Assembly (NCBI GenBank): GCA_040274725.1
Contig: JBEMAQ010000007.1
Span: forward strand, 62,001-126,000
Direction: 5' to 3'
Source of the DNA: Solibacillus sp040274725
GTDB lineage: Bacteria > Bacillota > Bacilli > Bacillales_A > Planococcaceae
Length of the DNA stretch: 64,000 nucleotides
Below the pieces are notes generated by a model. The model ran no database searches, was not told where the DNA came from, and saw only the letters and a list, made by a program, of their open reading frames with translations. The stretch's first letter is position 1. Each line of letters opens with the position of its first letter. Positions 24,629-32,642 of the stretch are shown here, piece after piece. The translations under genes were made by a program, and so were the position numbers.

Positions 24629-25618
24629 ATGACAACTATTTTCTCTGGCGTACAGCCAACTGGAACGATTACATTAGGTAACTACATCGGCGCAATCAAG
24701 CAATTTCCTGCGCTACAAGACGAGGGGGATGCAATTTACTGCATCGTGGACCAACACGCAATTACTGTGCCACAAGACCGTTTAGAATTACGCAAAAATA
24801 TCCGTTCTTTAGCGGCCATGTATATCGCAGTCGGCATTGACCCGAAAAAATCAACACTCTTCATCCAATCAGAAGTACCAGCACACGCACAAGCAGGTTG
24901 GATTTTGCAATGTGTGGCATCCATCGGTGAACTCGAGCGCATGACACAGTTTAAGGATAAATCAAACGGAAAAGAATCAGTTTCTGCTGCACTCTTAACA
25001 TACCCACCATTAATGGCCGCAGATATCCTGCTTTATAACACAAATATCGTACCCGTTGGTGATGACCAAAAGCAGCATATCGAGCTAACACGCGACCTCG
25101 CTGAACGCTTTAACAAACGCTACAACGACGTATTAACAATTCCAGAAATTCATACACCAAAAGAAGGCGCACGCATCAAATCACTGCAAGAGCCAACGAA
25201 AAAAATGTCAAAATCAGATACAAATACAAAAGCGACAATTCGCCTGCTAGATACAGCTAAAGAAATCGAAAAGAAAATTAAATCAGCGGTGACAGATTCT
25301 GAAGGCATCGTGAAATATGACGTGGAAAATAAGCCCGGCGTTTCAAACCTTTTAACAATTGAGTCTGCTTTAACAGGTATTTCAATTGCAGACCTTGAAG
25401 CGAAATACGAAGGCAAAGGCTATGGCGACTTCAAAGCAGGCGTTGCAGTGGCGGTCGTAGAACACTTAGCTCCGATTCAAGAGCGTTATTACGCATTAAT
25501 CGACTCACCAGAGCTAGATGATATTTTAGACGAGGGTGCAGCAAAAGCGAATGCCATCGCTTCTAAAACGCTTAAGAAAATGGAAAACGCTATGGGCTTA
25601 GGCCGTAAACGACGATAA
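24629..25618 (+). CDS. trpS: Tryptophanyl-tRNA synthetase
   Basis: A 329-aa class I synthetase that charges tRNA-Trp. The HIGH-like motif appears as PTGTITLGNYIGA (about 10-22) and the KMSKS loop as TKKMSKSDTN (about 190-200). GDDQKQHIELTRDLAERFN is the conserved centre. Length matches bacterial TrpS. The start ATG 24629 has TTAGGAGG 8 nt upstream; the frame runs further upstream through the T-box but that part is the leader RNA. Its last 29 bp overlap, tail to tail, the small membrane gene on the other strand. Confidence 0.97.
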   Translation: MTTIFSGVQPTGTITLGNYIGAIKQFPALQDEGDAIYCIVDQHAITVPQDRLELRKNIRSLAAMYIAVGIDPKKSTLFIQSEVPAHAQAGWILQCVASIGELERMTQFKDKSNGKESVSAALLTYPPLMAADILLYNTNIVPVGDDQKQHIELTRDLAERFNKRYNDVLTIPEIHTPKEGARIKSLQEPTKKMSKSDTNTKATIRLLDTAKEIEKKIKSAVTDSEGIVKYDVENKPGVSNLLTIESALTGISIADLEAKYEGKGYGDFKAGVAVAVVEHLAPIQERYYALIDSPELDDILDEGAAKANAIASKTLKKMENAMGLGRKRR

Positions 25619-25790
25619 ACATCATTACTAATGCACCGAGCGCAATATACAGCTCGGCTGCATGTAGTATGTAGTAAAAAACCGCGGTCCATGAATAACC
25701 AAGTGTCCGGTAATTTAAATATAAAATTAAATGGCTACATGACACAACGCACATACCGTAGCTAAATAAAAATAATACAAAGCGGTTCAT
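25590..25790 (-). CDS. Small two-TM membrane protein, unknown function
   Basis: A 66-aa hydrophobic protein with two or three membrane segments: FVLFLFSYGMCVVSCSHLIL (about 4-23), then AVFYYILHAAELYIALGALVMMFIVVYG (about 36-64). GGAAGG lies 5 nt before ATG 25790, which I prefer to the ATG seven codons upstream. It starts about 40 nt downstream (minus strand) of the fabF terminator, so it needs its own promoter, which I did not find. Its last 29 bp overlap the end of trpS in the opposite direction. I do not recognise the family. Confidence 0.6.
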   Translation of the reverse strand: MNRFVLFLFSYGMCVVSCSHLILYLNYRTLGYSWTAVFYYILHAAELYIALGALVMMFIVVYGLSP

Positions 25791-25829
25791 AAACACCTTC
25801 CTTTGTATCATCTATTCCGCGGACAAACA

Positions 25830-25865
25830 AAAAATGCCTCGTTCAAAAAGAACGTGGCATTTTTA
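25830..25865 (-). terminator. Terminator of the fabH-fabF operon
   Basis: Stem AAAAATGCC..CGTTC / GAACG..GGCATTTTT with one mismatch and an AAAAA loop; T-run on the minus-strand side. Confidence 0.8.
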
Positions 25866-25906
25866 TGTTTATTCAACGCGAGTTTCAACTAAAATCTCGG
25901 CTAACA

Positions 25907-27148
25907 TTAACTTTCTGTATAACGCTTAAATAACAGACAGGCATTATGCCCACCAAAACCTAATGAATTGCTTAGTGCATAATCTACTTGCGTAGTACGT
26001 GCTGCGTTCGGTATATAATCAAGGTCACACGCCGAATCTGGCTCCTGTAAATTAATTGTCGGTGGCAGGATGCCTTCTTTGAGTGCAAGTGCTGTAAAAA
26101 TTGCCTCAATACCGCCCGCTGCCCCAAGTAAGTGACCTGTTGCACCCTTCGTTGAGCTCATTGCTAGCTTGTATGCATGCTCACCAAATACGGTTTTTAC
26201 GGCTTGCGTTTCAAATAAATCATTATATGGCGTACTCGTACCGTGTGCGTTTATGTAGCCAACCTGCTCCGGCACTACCCCAGCTCCGTCTAGCGCTTGC
26301 TGCATCGCACGTGCTGCCCCTTCGCCGTTTGGTGCTGGTGCGGTAATATGATGTGCATCCCCTGTCGCGCCGTAGCCGACAACTTCCGCATAAATTTTCG
26401 CACCGCGCGCCTTCGCGTGCTCAAGCTCCTCTAAAATCACAATACCCGCGCCCTCTGCAATGACAAAGCCGTCACGGTTTTTATCGAATGGACGAGAAGC
26501 CGTTGCCGCGTCTGGATTGAGTGATAGTGCCGTATTTGAGCAGAAGCCTGCAATCGCCATCGTAATAATCGGCGACTCTGCACCACCCGAAATCATCACA
26601 TCCGCATCGCCGCGCTCGATTACTTTAAAGGCATCGCCGATTGAATTTGTCCCCGAGGCACAAGCTGTTACCGAACACGAATTTATCCCCTTCGCGCCAA
26701 GATAAATCGATACCTGACCTGACGCCATATCTGGAATCATCATCGGAATAAAGAACGGGCTCACACGACGTACTCCACGCTCCTGGAATGTTAAAAACTG
26801 CTGCTCATACGTTTCCATACCGCCGATTCCTGAGCCAATCCAAACACCGACGCGCGGTGCCATTTCCTCAGTAATCGTTAAATTTGCATCTTTTGCCGCC
26901 ATCAATGAAGCCGCTAGTGCATAATGCGTGAAGCGGTCCATTTTGCGCGCTTCCTTACGTTCAACAAAATCCTCTATATTAAAATCCTTTACCTCTGCAG
27001 CTAGACTTACAGGAAATTGACTTGCATCTACACGCGTTAACGGACCAATGCCCGATTTGCCCGCTAATACGTTTTCCCAAGTCGTCTCTGCTGTATTGCC
27101 AAGTGGCGTAACTGCCCCAATCCCTGTAACTACAACTCGTCTCTTCAT
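25907..27148 (-). CDS. fabF: 3-oxoacyl-[ACP] synthase II
   Basis: A 413-aa condensing enzyme that elongates acyl-ACP with malonyl-ACP in type II fatty acid synthesis. The Cys-His-His triad is complete: Cys in VTACASGTNSIGDA (about 163), His in NAHGTSTPYNDLFE, His in STKGATGHLLGAAGG, plus the C-terminal NSLGFGGHNACLLFKRY. The ATG at 27148 has GGAGG 9 nt upstream, 14 nt after the fabH stop; earlier in-frame codons overlap the end of fabH. It is cotranscribed with fabH, as in most Bacilli (fabHA-fabF). Confidence 0.97.
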   Translation of the reverse strand: MKRRVVVTGIGAVTPLGNTAETTWENVLAGKSGIGPLTRVDASQFPVSLAAEVKDFNIEDFVERKEARKMDRFTHYALAASLMAAKDANLTITEEMAPRVGVWIGSGIGGMETYEQQFLTFQERGVRRVSPFFIPMMIPDMASGQVSIYLGAKGINSCSVTACASGTNSIGDAFKVIERGDADVMISGGAESPIITMAIAGFCSNTALSLNPDAATASRPFDKNRDGFVIAEGAGIVILEELEHAKARGAKIYAEVVGYGATGDAHHITAPAPNGEGAARAMQQALDGAGVVPEQVGYINAHGTSTPYNDLFETQAVKTVFGEHAYKLAMSSTKGATGHLLGAAGGIEAIFTALALKEGILPPTINLQEPDSACDLDYIPNAARTTQVDYALSNSLGFGGHNACLLFKRYTES

Positions 27149-27162
27149 CTGTCGATTCCTCC

Positions 27163-28098
27163 CTATTTTCCCCAACGGACCGCTAGTGACCCCCATGTTA
27201 AACCGCCACCAAATCCTACTAATACAAGTAAATCATCGTCTTTTATTTTACCATTTTCTACATCATCTACGAGCGAAATACCAATTGATGCAGCTGAAGT
27301 ATTACCATATTTTTGAATGGTTTGTGACATCTTTTCAGTTGGTAATGCCAAACGCTCGCGTGCTGCCTCCATAATGCGCGTATTTGCCTGATGTGGCACT
27401 AAGTAATCAACATCCTCTTTTGTGAAGCCAGCCTTTTCAAGCACGTTTAGCGCTGACTCCCCCATCTGACGCACCGCAAATTTAAATACTTCACGGCCAT
27501 TCATTTGTACTGTATCTTCCTGTGATAAATATAAGTGCTTGCCCCCTGCACCATCCGCTCCGAGCTCATACGCCAAAATGCCGCGCCCCTCGCTCACTTT
27601 GCCAATGACTGCTGCACAAGCACCGTCGCCAAATAGCACTGCCGTATTACGATCTTGCCAATCGACAATTTTCGATAGCTTTTCAACACCTACTACTAAT
27701 ATATAGTCATATCCATTACTTTCAATAAATTGCTTGGCAATCGTCGTTGCATAAATAAAGCCTGAGCATGCCGCTGCAATATCAAATGCGCCGCACCCCT
27801 TTATACCTAAGCGCTCTTGAATTTGGCACGCTGTACTCGGAAAAGTCTGTTCCTGTGTTACTGTTGCGACAATAATTAACCCAATTTGCTCGCGCGTAAC
27901 ACCCGCCTGCTCAATCGCACGTACGGCTGCTCCGTATGCTAAATCAGACGTGTCTTCATCCTGTGCAATGCGGCGCTCTTCTATGCCTGTACGCGTACGA
28001 ATCCATTCATCTGATGTATCCATTATTTTTTCTAAATCTGCATTTGTTACGACATTTTCCGGCACGTACTTGGCAATACTTAAAAAACCAGCGTTCAT
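27163..28098 (-). CDS. fabH: 3-oxoacyl-[ACP] synthase III
   Basis: A 311-aa enzyme that starts fatty acid synthesis by condensing acyl-CoA with malonyl-ACP; in relatives it prefers branched-chain primers, which produce iso/anteiso lipids. The catalytic Cys is in FDIAAACSGFIYA (about 111), His in VPHQANTRIMEAA (about 240) and Asn in KYGNTSAASIGISL (about 270). ATG with AAGGGGGA upstream. First gene of the operon; a promoter with a FapR-like site lies just upstream. Confidence 0.96.
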   Translation of the reverse strand: MNAGFLSIAKYVPENVVTNADLEKIMDTSDEWIRTRTGIEERRIAQDEDTSDLAYGAAVRAIEQAGVTREQIGLIIVATVTQEQTFPSTACQIQERLGIKGCGAFDIAAACSGFIYATTIAKQFIESNGYDYILVVGVEKLSKIVDWQDRNTAVLFGDGACAAVIGKVSEGRGILAYELGADGAGGKHLYLSQEDTVQMNGREVFKFAVRQMGESALNVLEKAGFTKEDVDYLVPHQANTRIMEAARERLALPTEKMSQTIQKYGNTSAASIGISLVDDVENGKIKDDDLLVLVGFGGGLTWGSLAVRWGK

Positions 28099-28123
28099 TC
28101 GCCATCCCCCTTATAACCAAACA

Positions 28124-28168
28124 TTATTACTTGGTCATAATTATAGCTCACAATTTTTGAAAGTACAA
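28124..28168 (-). promoter_or_regulatory. fabHF promoter with candidate FapR operator
   Basis: On the minus strand: -35 TTGTAC (28163-28168), 17-bp spacer, -10 TATAAT (28140-28145), and directly after it TTATGACCAAGTAATAA (28124-28140), an inverted repeat resembling the FapR operator TTAGTACCTAGTACTAA at 13 of 17 positions. FapR represses fab genes in Bacillus and is released by malonyl-CoA. The consensus is quoted from memory. Confidence 0.55.
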
Positions 28169-28324
28169 CAAAACTTTTTTCCTAAAAATTACTTTGACCA
28201 TTTTTCGCCACAACTATTGTGAAAATGTTTACAAACTCTATTTTATTTTTATAGGGGCGTATGGTATGATATTGAAGGTGTAGTTATACGAAAATCATAA
28301 ATTTTATTTATAGAGGTGAAATCG

Positions 28325-28516
28325 ATGCAATATATCGTTACATTCGTATGGTCATTCTTACTAGTTTCAATGTTAAACTACGTAGTAAGTTCAGTAATGG
28401 GCGTTCCATTTGACTTTGTAGCTGGCGCAATCATTTCAGTAGCATTCAGCATTTTAGTATTTGTTGTTGCTGCGATTATTCCTAGCGAGTCAACGCCAGA
28501 AGTAGACCATCATTAA
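28325..28516 (+). CDS. yjzD: YjzD-like DUF2929 small membrane protein
   Basis: A 63-aa protein with two membrane helices: QYIVTFVWSFLLVSMLNYVVSSV (about 2-24) and FVAGAIISVAFSILVFVVAAIIP (about 31-53), then a short acidic tail. The opening pattern YIVTFVWSFLL is typical of the DUF2929/YjzD family, and B. subtilis yjzD lies in the same chromosomal neighbourhood. ATG 28325 has GAGGTG 6 nt upstream; the GTG three codons earlier lies within that site. Divergent from fabH. Function unknown. Confidence 0.75.
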   Translation: MQYIVTFVWSFLLVSMLNYVVSSVMGVPFDFVAGAIISVAFSILVFVVAAIIPSESTPEVDHH

Positions 28517-28525
28517 TTAAAAAAT

Positions 28526-28559
28526 AAGTATGTGCAACTTTGCATATACTTGTTTTTTT
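28526..28559 (+). terminator. Terminator of yjzD
   Basis: 11-bp stem AAGTATGTGCA / TGCATATACTT, loop ACTT, then T7. Confidence 0.85.
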
Positions 28560-28592
28560 ATTTTTCTACGATTTACAACTCTCTATCCCTAC

Positions 28593-28638
28593 AAAAAACT
28601 ACCGCTAAAATCATTGATTTTAGCGGTAGTTTTTTTCT
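28593..28638. terminator. Terminator of the N-demethylase operon (bidirectional)
   Basis: Long perfect repeat ACTACCGCTAAAAT / ATTTTAGCGGTAGT flanked by A and T runs, a few bases after the aldehyde dehydrogenase stop. Confidence 0.9.
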
Positions 28639-28643
28639 ATTAA

Positions 28644-30128
28644 TTATCTCGGGAACCACTCATTTGGCTCCACATTTAAGCGGATATTAATTTGCTTCAC
28701 TTCTTGGAATTCTTCTAAGCTGTATTTACCTAAGCTACGGCCGATTCCTGATTGCTTGTATCCGCCCCATGGAGCTTCTACGTACGTTGGATGGTAGTCA
28801 TTCACCCATGTAATGCCCGCGCGTACTTGCTTAATCACACGTAACGCCTTTGCACCGTCATTTGAGAATACACCACCTGCAAGACCGAAATCTGTATCAT
28901 TTGCTAATTTTACAGCTTCTTCTTCTGTTGAGAATTTTTGAATCGTTACAACTGGACCGAAGATTTCTTCGCGAACGATTGTCATATCTGATGTCACGTC
29001 TGTAAACACTGTTGGTGCGATAAAGAATCCTTTGTCACGACCATTGTCTGTTAGGCGGTAACCACCTGTTTTCAGGGTAGCACCTTCAGCTTTTCCTTTT
29101 TCAACATAGCCTAAAATCGAAGTCATTTGTGCCTCACTTACGATCGCACCCATGTTATTACCTTCTTCTAAGCCAGGTCCTACTTTAATTTTTTCTGCAC
29201 GCGCTACATAACGTTTTACGTACTCGTCATAAATTGTATCTTGTACTAAAATACGGCTACCCGATGAACATACTTGACCAGCACCTACGAAAATACCGAA
29301 TAGACCATAATCTACTGCGATATCTAGATCCGCGTCTGCAAAAATAATGTTTGGTGATTTACCACCTAACTCTAATGAAATTTTCTTTAAGTTGCCTGCT
29401 GCCGCGCGCATGATGCCACGTCCAACTTCTGTACTACCAGTGAACGACACCATATCCACATCATTACTTTCAGAAATTGTTTGACCGATAATTGAACCTT
29501 GACCAAGAACCATGTTTACTACACCTTTTGGTAAGCCAACTTCTTCTAAAATCTCAAAGAATTTGAACGCTGTTACAGGTGTAACTTCCGCTGGTTTGTA
29601 CACGATTGTATTACCTGCTGCAAGTGCGGGAGCGATTTTCCAAGCACTCATTAGTAATGGGAAGTTCCATGGCACGATTAAGCCCGTTACTCCTACTGGC
29701 TCCTTTACAACCATCGCTTGAACATTGTCTGGCACATGATACGTTTCACCATCTGGATGTAAAATAATGCCTGCATAATAGCGGAAGCAAGATACTGTAT
29801 CTAAAATATCGCCTTCTGCCTCTGCATATAACTTACCGTTATCCATTGTTTCAAGCTTTGCAAATTCCTCAACGCGTTCCTCAAGCTTATTCGCAATCGC
29901 ATGTAAAATTGTCGAGCGATCTTTCGCTGTTGTATTTTTCCACTCGCCTTCCTCAAATGCTGTACGAGCCGCTTTAATTGCTTCTTCTGTTTGCTCTTTT
30001 GACATACGTGGAGCTACTGCGATTACTTCTTGGTTTGCTGGATTAATTACGTCAATTGTATTTTCAGTTGTTACCCATTCCCCGTTAATATACCCTTTTA
30101 ATTGAATCACTTCTGTTAATGTCGTCAT
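28644..30128 (-). CDS. Aldehyde dehydrogenase (NAD-dependent, betaine-aldehyde/phenylacetaldehyde type)
   Basis: A 494-aa class 1/2-type aldehyde dehydrogenase. Seen: PWNFPLLMSAWKIAPALAAGN, the coenzyme loop FTGSTEVGRGIM, general base Glu in ISLELGGKSPNIIF (about 265), catalytic Cys in GAGQVCSSGSRILV (about 300), and the C-terminal motif of PWGGYKQSGIGRSLG. ATG 30128 is preferred (AAGGTGG 7 nt upstream) over the TTG codon before it. It is the last gene of the sigma-54 operon, 9 nt after the reductase. The natural reading is that it oxidises the aldehyde released by oxidative N-dealkylation. Formaldehyde enzymes are usually of other families, so a larger aldehyde is possible. Substrate cannot be told from sequence. 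Confidence 0.9.
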   Translation of the reverse strand: MTTLTEVIQLKGYINGEWVTTENTIDVINPANQEVIAVAPRMSKEQTEEAIKAARTAFEEGEWKNTTAKDRSTILHAIANKLEERVEEFAKLETMDNGKLYAEAEGDILDTVSCFRYYAGIILHPDGETYHVPDNVQAMVVKEPVGVTGLIVPWNFPLLMSAWKIAPALAAGNTIVYKPAEVTPVTAFKFFEILEEVGLPKGVVNMVLGQGSIIGQTISESNDVDMVSFTGSTEVGRGIMRAAAGNLKKISLELGGKSPNIIFADADLDIAVDYGLFGIFVGAGQVCSSGSRILVQDTIYDEYVKRYVARAEKIKVGPGLEEGNNMGAIVSEAQMTSILGYVEKGKAEGATLKTGGYRLTDNGRDKGFFIAPTVFTDVTSDMTIVREEIFGPVVTIQKFSTEEEAVKLANDTDFGLAGGVFSNDGAKALRVIKQVRAGITWVNDYHPTYVEAPWGGYKQSGIGRSLGKYSLEEFQEVKQINIRLNVEPNEWFPR

Positions 30129-30140
30129 CAATATCCCACC

Positions 30141-31106
30141 TTATAATTTAATTGTTAAATTGCTATCTTTTGCACGTGAGCAGCACGTTAAAATTGTTCT
30201 ACGCTGCTTCTTATTTTCTTCTGATAAGAAACGGTCACGGTGTTCTACTTCACCATCTATCACTTCTACTTCACAGCTGCCACAACCACCAATTTTACAA
30301 GCATGTGGTGCGTTAACTCCTTCACGAAGTAATGCCTCTAACAGCGATTCATTTTCTGAAACACGAATTTTTTTATTACTATCTTTTAACGAAACTTCAA
30401 ATGGTGTTAAATTTGCATTATCTAGGCCTGTAGAAAACAGTTCAAAATGAATCGCCCTTTCAGGATAGCCATAGGCAAAAGCCGCATCCCGAAATTCTTC
30501 TACCATACCAACTGGTCCACAGAAGTAAACATGTGTTCCAATTCGATGCTCTTTCATTAACTCAGGCGTTAAACGATTTGGATTTTCTGTACGCGAGAAA
30601 TGGAATGTTACAATATCTCGATACTTTTCTTTAATCTCCTCATAAAACGCACATTCTTCTGGCGTTCGAGTTGCATAATGTAATTCAACGGTTTGACCAA
30701 ATTGAATATCTTGCAGCATCGATAAGAATGGTGTGATACCAATTCCAGAAGCATAAAAGGCATAATGTTTGGCATGTGGTGTAAGTGTAAAGTAATTACG
30801 CGGGAATGAAATCTCCAGCTCATCACCTTCGTTCACTTGTTCATGCCAAAACGCTGAACCACCACGTGAATTTGGATCTTTATTGATCGCAATTTCGTAA
30901 AATGCACGATTGCGTGGATCACTAATAAGCGAATACTCTCGTTCAAATACTTTGTCGCCATTCGATACATACGTCTGAATATGAGACCCTCCTGTAAAGG
31001 CCGGTAGTTTCTCATCTTCGGTTGGAACAAAGCGGAAACGTTTAATTGATTTTGTTTCCTCGATAATTTGCTCTACTTTTACAGGGATTTTTCCAGCTAT
31101 TCTCAT
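30141..31106 (-). CDS. PDR-type flavin reductase with 2Fe-2S ferredoxin domain (DmmB-like subunit)
   Basis: A 321-aa electron-transfer protein in the phthalate-dioxygenase-reductase order: flavin-binding barrel (about 1-105, with REYSLISDP for flavin), NAD-binding domain (about 108-230; YASGIGITPFLSML and YFCGPVGMVEEF), and a C-terminal plant-type ferredoxin (about 238-321) with HACKIGGCGSCEVEV and a final Cys in ILTCCS. It would pass electrons from NAD(P)H to the haem subunit. The three-subunit dimethylamine monooxygenase of Pseudomonas and marine Roseobacters has a reductase of the same make-up. ATG with AGAGGTGG 5 nt upstream, 11 nt after the small subunit gene. Confidence 0.9.
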   Translation of the reverse strand: MRIAGKIPVKVEQIIEETKSIKRFRFVPTEDEKLPAFTGGSHIQTYVSNGDKVFEREYSLISDPRNRAFYEIAINKDPNSRGGSAFWHEQVNEGDELEISFPRNYFTLTPHAKHYAFYASGIGITPFLSMLQDIQFGQTVELHYATRTPEECAFYEEIKEKYRDIVTFHFSRTENPNRLTPELMKEHRIGTHVYFCGPVGMVEEFRDAAFAYGYPERAIHFELFSTGLDNANLTPFEVSLKDSNKKIRVSENESLLEALLREGVNAPHACKIGGCGSCEVEVIDGEVEHRDRFLSEENKKQRRTILTCCSRAKDSNLTIKL

Positions 31107-31117
31107 GTCTCCACCTC

Positions 31118-31603
31118 TTAATTTTCCGGAACAAAAGGATAACCAATATACCCTTTACGCACCTTAGAATAAAATGGGCCTACATTTAAGTGTGCCCCGC
31201 ATGCACATTGAACATTTTCTGCTGCCGGATTAATTTCGCTTGGCGTGAAGCATTTCATACAGTAAACGTATTTGCGCTTTGCACCGACGATTTTCACTTG
31301 GATCTCTGCTTCTGACACACCTTCTTCAGCAGCAGTTGTAAAAATCTCTACCAACTCATCCCATTTACCTAATAAGTAAAAGCATGTCCCCATCTTCTGT
31401 GCGGCAATAAATTCACGTACATCTGTCGTCTCTTTATAAGTGAAGGTATCAACAGGGGTATCGTAAAATGATTGTTTTAATGTTTCCGCATCTGTTGCAA
31501 ACGCTTCATCATAAATAATCGCGGCTTTCACAAAATGTGCATTCGGTGTTAACTGATCTGTAATCGTTTCGGATTCATAAAATAGTACTGGGCTGTTATA
31601 CAT
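31118..31603 (-). CDS. Small subunit of N-demethylase (dimethylamine monooxygenase DmmA family)
   Basis: A 161-aa protein whose C-terminal third holds a four-Cys metal site: YCMKCF (CxxC, about 116-121) and VQCACGAHL (CxC, about 132-140), then LNVGPFYSKVRKGYIGYP. These are the landmarks of the DmmA-type subunit family, always encoded beside the haem N-demethylase subunit and a PDR reductase. The N-terminal part is an alpha/beta domain that I cannot assign. Its role in catalysis is unsettled, probably complex assembly or electron transfer. ATG 31603 is 3 nt after the haem subunit stop, and its ribosome-binding site AAGGAGG lies in the last codons of that gene, so the two are translationally coupled. 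Confidence 0.82.
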   Translation of the reverse strand: MYNSPVLFYESETITDQLTPNAHFVKAAIIYDEAFATDAETLKQSFYDTPVDTFTYKETTDVREFIAAQKMGTCFYLLGKWDELVEIFTTAAEEGVSEAEIQVKIVGAKRKYVYCMKCFTPSEINPAAENVQCACGAHLNVGPFYSKVRKGYIGYPFVPEN

Positions 31604-31606
31604 GTA

Positions 31607-32608
31607 CTACACCTCCTTTACATCTGGTTGTGCTTCACGCTTCATTCTTTCGTCTTCCCGACGTAAATACTCAACAGATTGAGGGAGATAAGGGGCGATC
31701 CCTTTATATTCAGCCATCGGTTCTGGAATATCCTGTAATACTTTATAAGTAAGATCAAACCATTCTTGACGTAACTTTAAATCTTCCAGCGGTAAAAACT
31801 GCGTATTTAATACGAAAAGAATCGCATTGCTACGTGGCATTCGGTAAAACTTCTGCTCTTCAACACGCAAGCGTACTAATTCCCCTGCATTTTCAGGTGT
31901 AATTAAACTACGCTGCGGCTCCCATACATCCATCGTTTCATAGTTTACATCCCAACGATTCGCCATTAGATTCCAGTTAATACGTGTCCACGGCTCCCCA
32001 GGATTAATTCCTAATAAAAACTTTCGAATTCGGTCCACTAAATCGTCCCCATTACGCGATACGAATGGGACTGGTCCGTGTATTTCATTAAATGACATCC
32101 CTGTATTCCAATGTGCTGAGAATAATGCCGCATACGATACTTGGCCTACCTCTAAATAGAAGTTATCATCGCGATTGACCATTAAGACAAAATCTTGATG
32201 GAAATGACGACCAGCGTAATCATATGGCTGATATGGCAATGTCGACGGATCTCCGAACGTAAATGTATCCGCTTCTTTTAAAATATTGTTGCGGAATGTC
32301 CATTGATCGCCACTTTTTTCTAATTCGAAATATTCTGGATATTTAGCAGCTGCCATTTCAAATACCATCTCTAAAAACTCCCATTGCATTTCCATTGTAT
32401 GCGGAAATGCTTGGAAACGCACTTCAGGCTGTTCATCTAATAAACGACGTTTCGTACGTACTTGCTTTTCGTATTCAGGTGTAATCAAAATGACATTTAC
32501 ATCTTCTAACTTTCGTAAATCATTTGAATAACGATAATTGTCCGTACGAAACGGGAATGGAAATGAATCCAAGTCAGTTGTCTTAAAGTCTAATTCTTGA
32601 TGAAACAT
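31607..32608 (-). CDS. Haem-dependent oxidative N-demethylase catalytic subunit (DUF3445)
   Basis: A 333-aa protein of the DUF3445/HODM family. Recognisable: FPFPFRTDNYRYSNDLRK near the N-terminus, then HFHQDFVLMVNRDD, the long centre SFNEIHGPVPFV.. and NWNLMANRWDVNYE, and LRVEEQKFYRMPRSNAILFVLNT (about 249-271), the family's diagnostic stretch. HODM enzymes use haem with a PAS-like fold to demethylate secondary amines such as dimethylamine, giving a primary amine and formaldehyde. Family length is usually 300-380. It follows the transporter gene by 34 nt with AAAGGGAGG before the ATG. Whether the substrate here is dimethylamine or another secondary amine is unknown. Confidence 0.88.
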   Translation of the reverse strand: MFHQELDFKTTDLDSFPFPFRTDNYRYSNDLRKLEDVNVILITPEYEKQVRTKRRLLDEQPEVRFQAFPHTMEMQWEFLEMVFEMAAAKYPEYFELEKSGDQWTFRNNILKEADTFTFGDPSTLPYQPYDYAGRHFHQDFVLMVNRDDNFYLEVGQVSYAALFSAHWNTGMSFNEIHGPVPFVSRNGDDLVDRIRKFLLGINPGEPWTRINWNLMANRWDVNYETMDVWEPQRSLITPENAGELVRLRVEEQKFYRMPRSNAILFVLNTQFLPLEDLKLRQEWFDLTYKVLQDIPEPMAEYKGIAPYLPQSVEYLRREDERMKREAQPDVKEV

Positions 32609-32642
32609 AGAAATTCCTCCCTTTATTACAAGATATTTTAAA

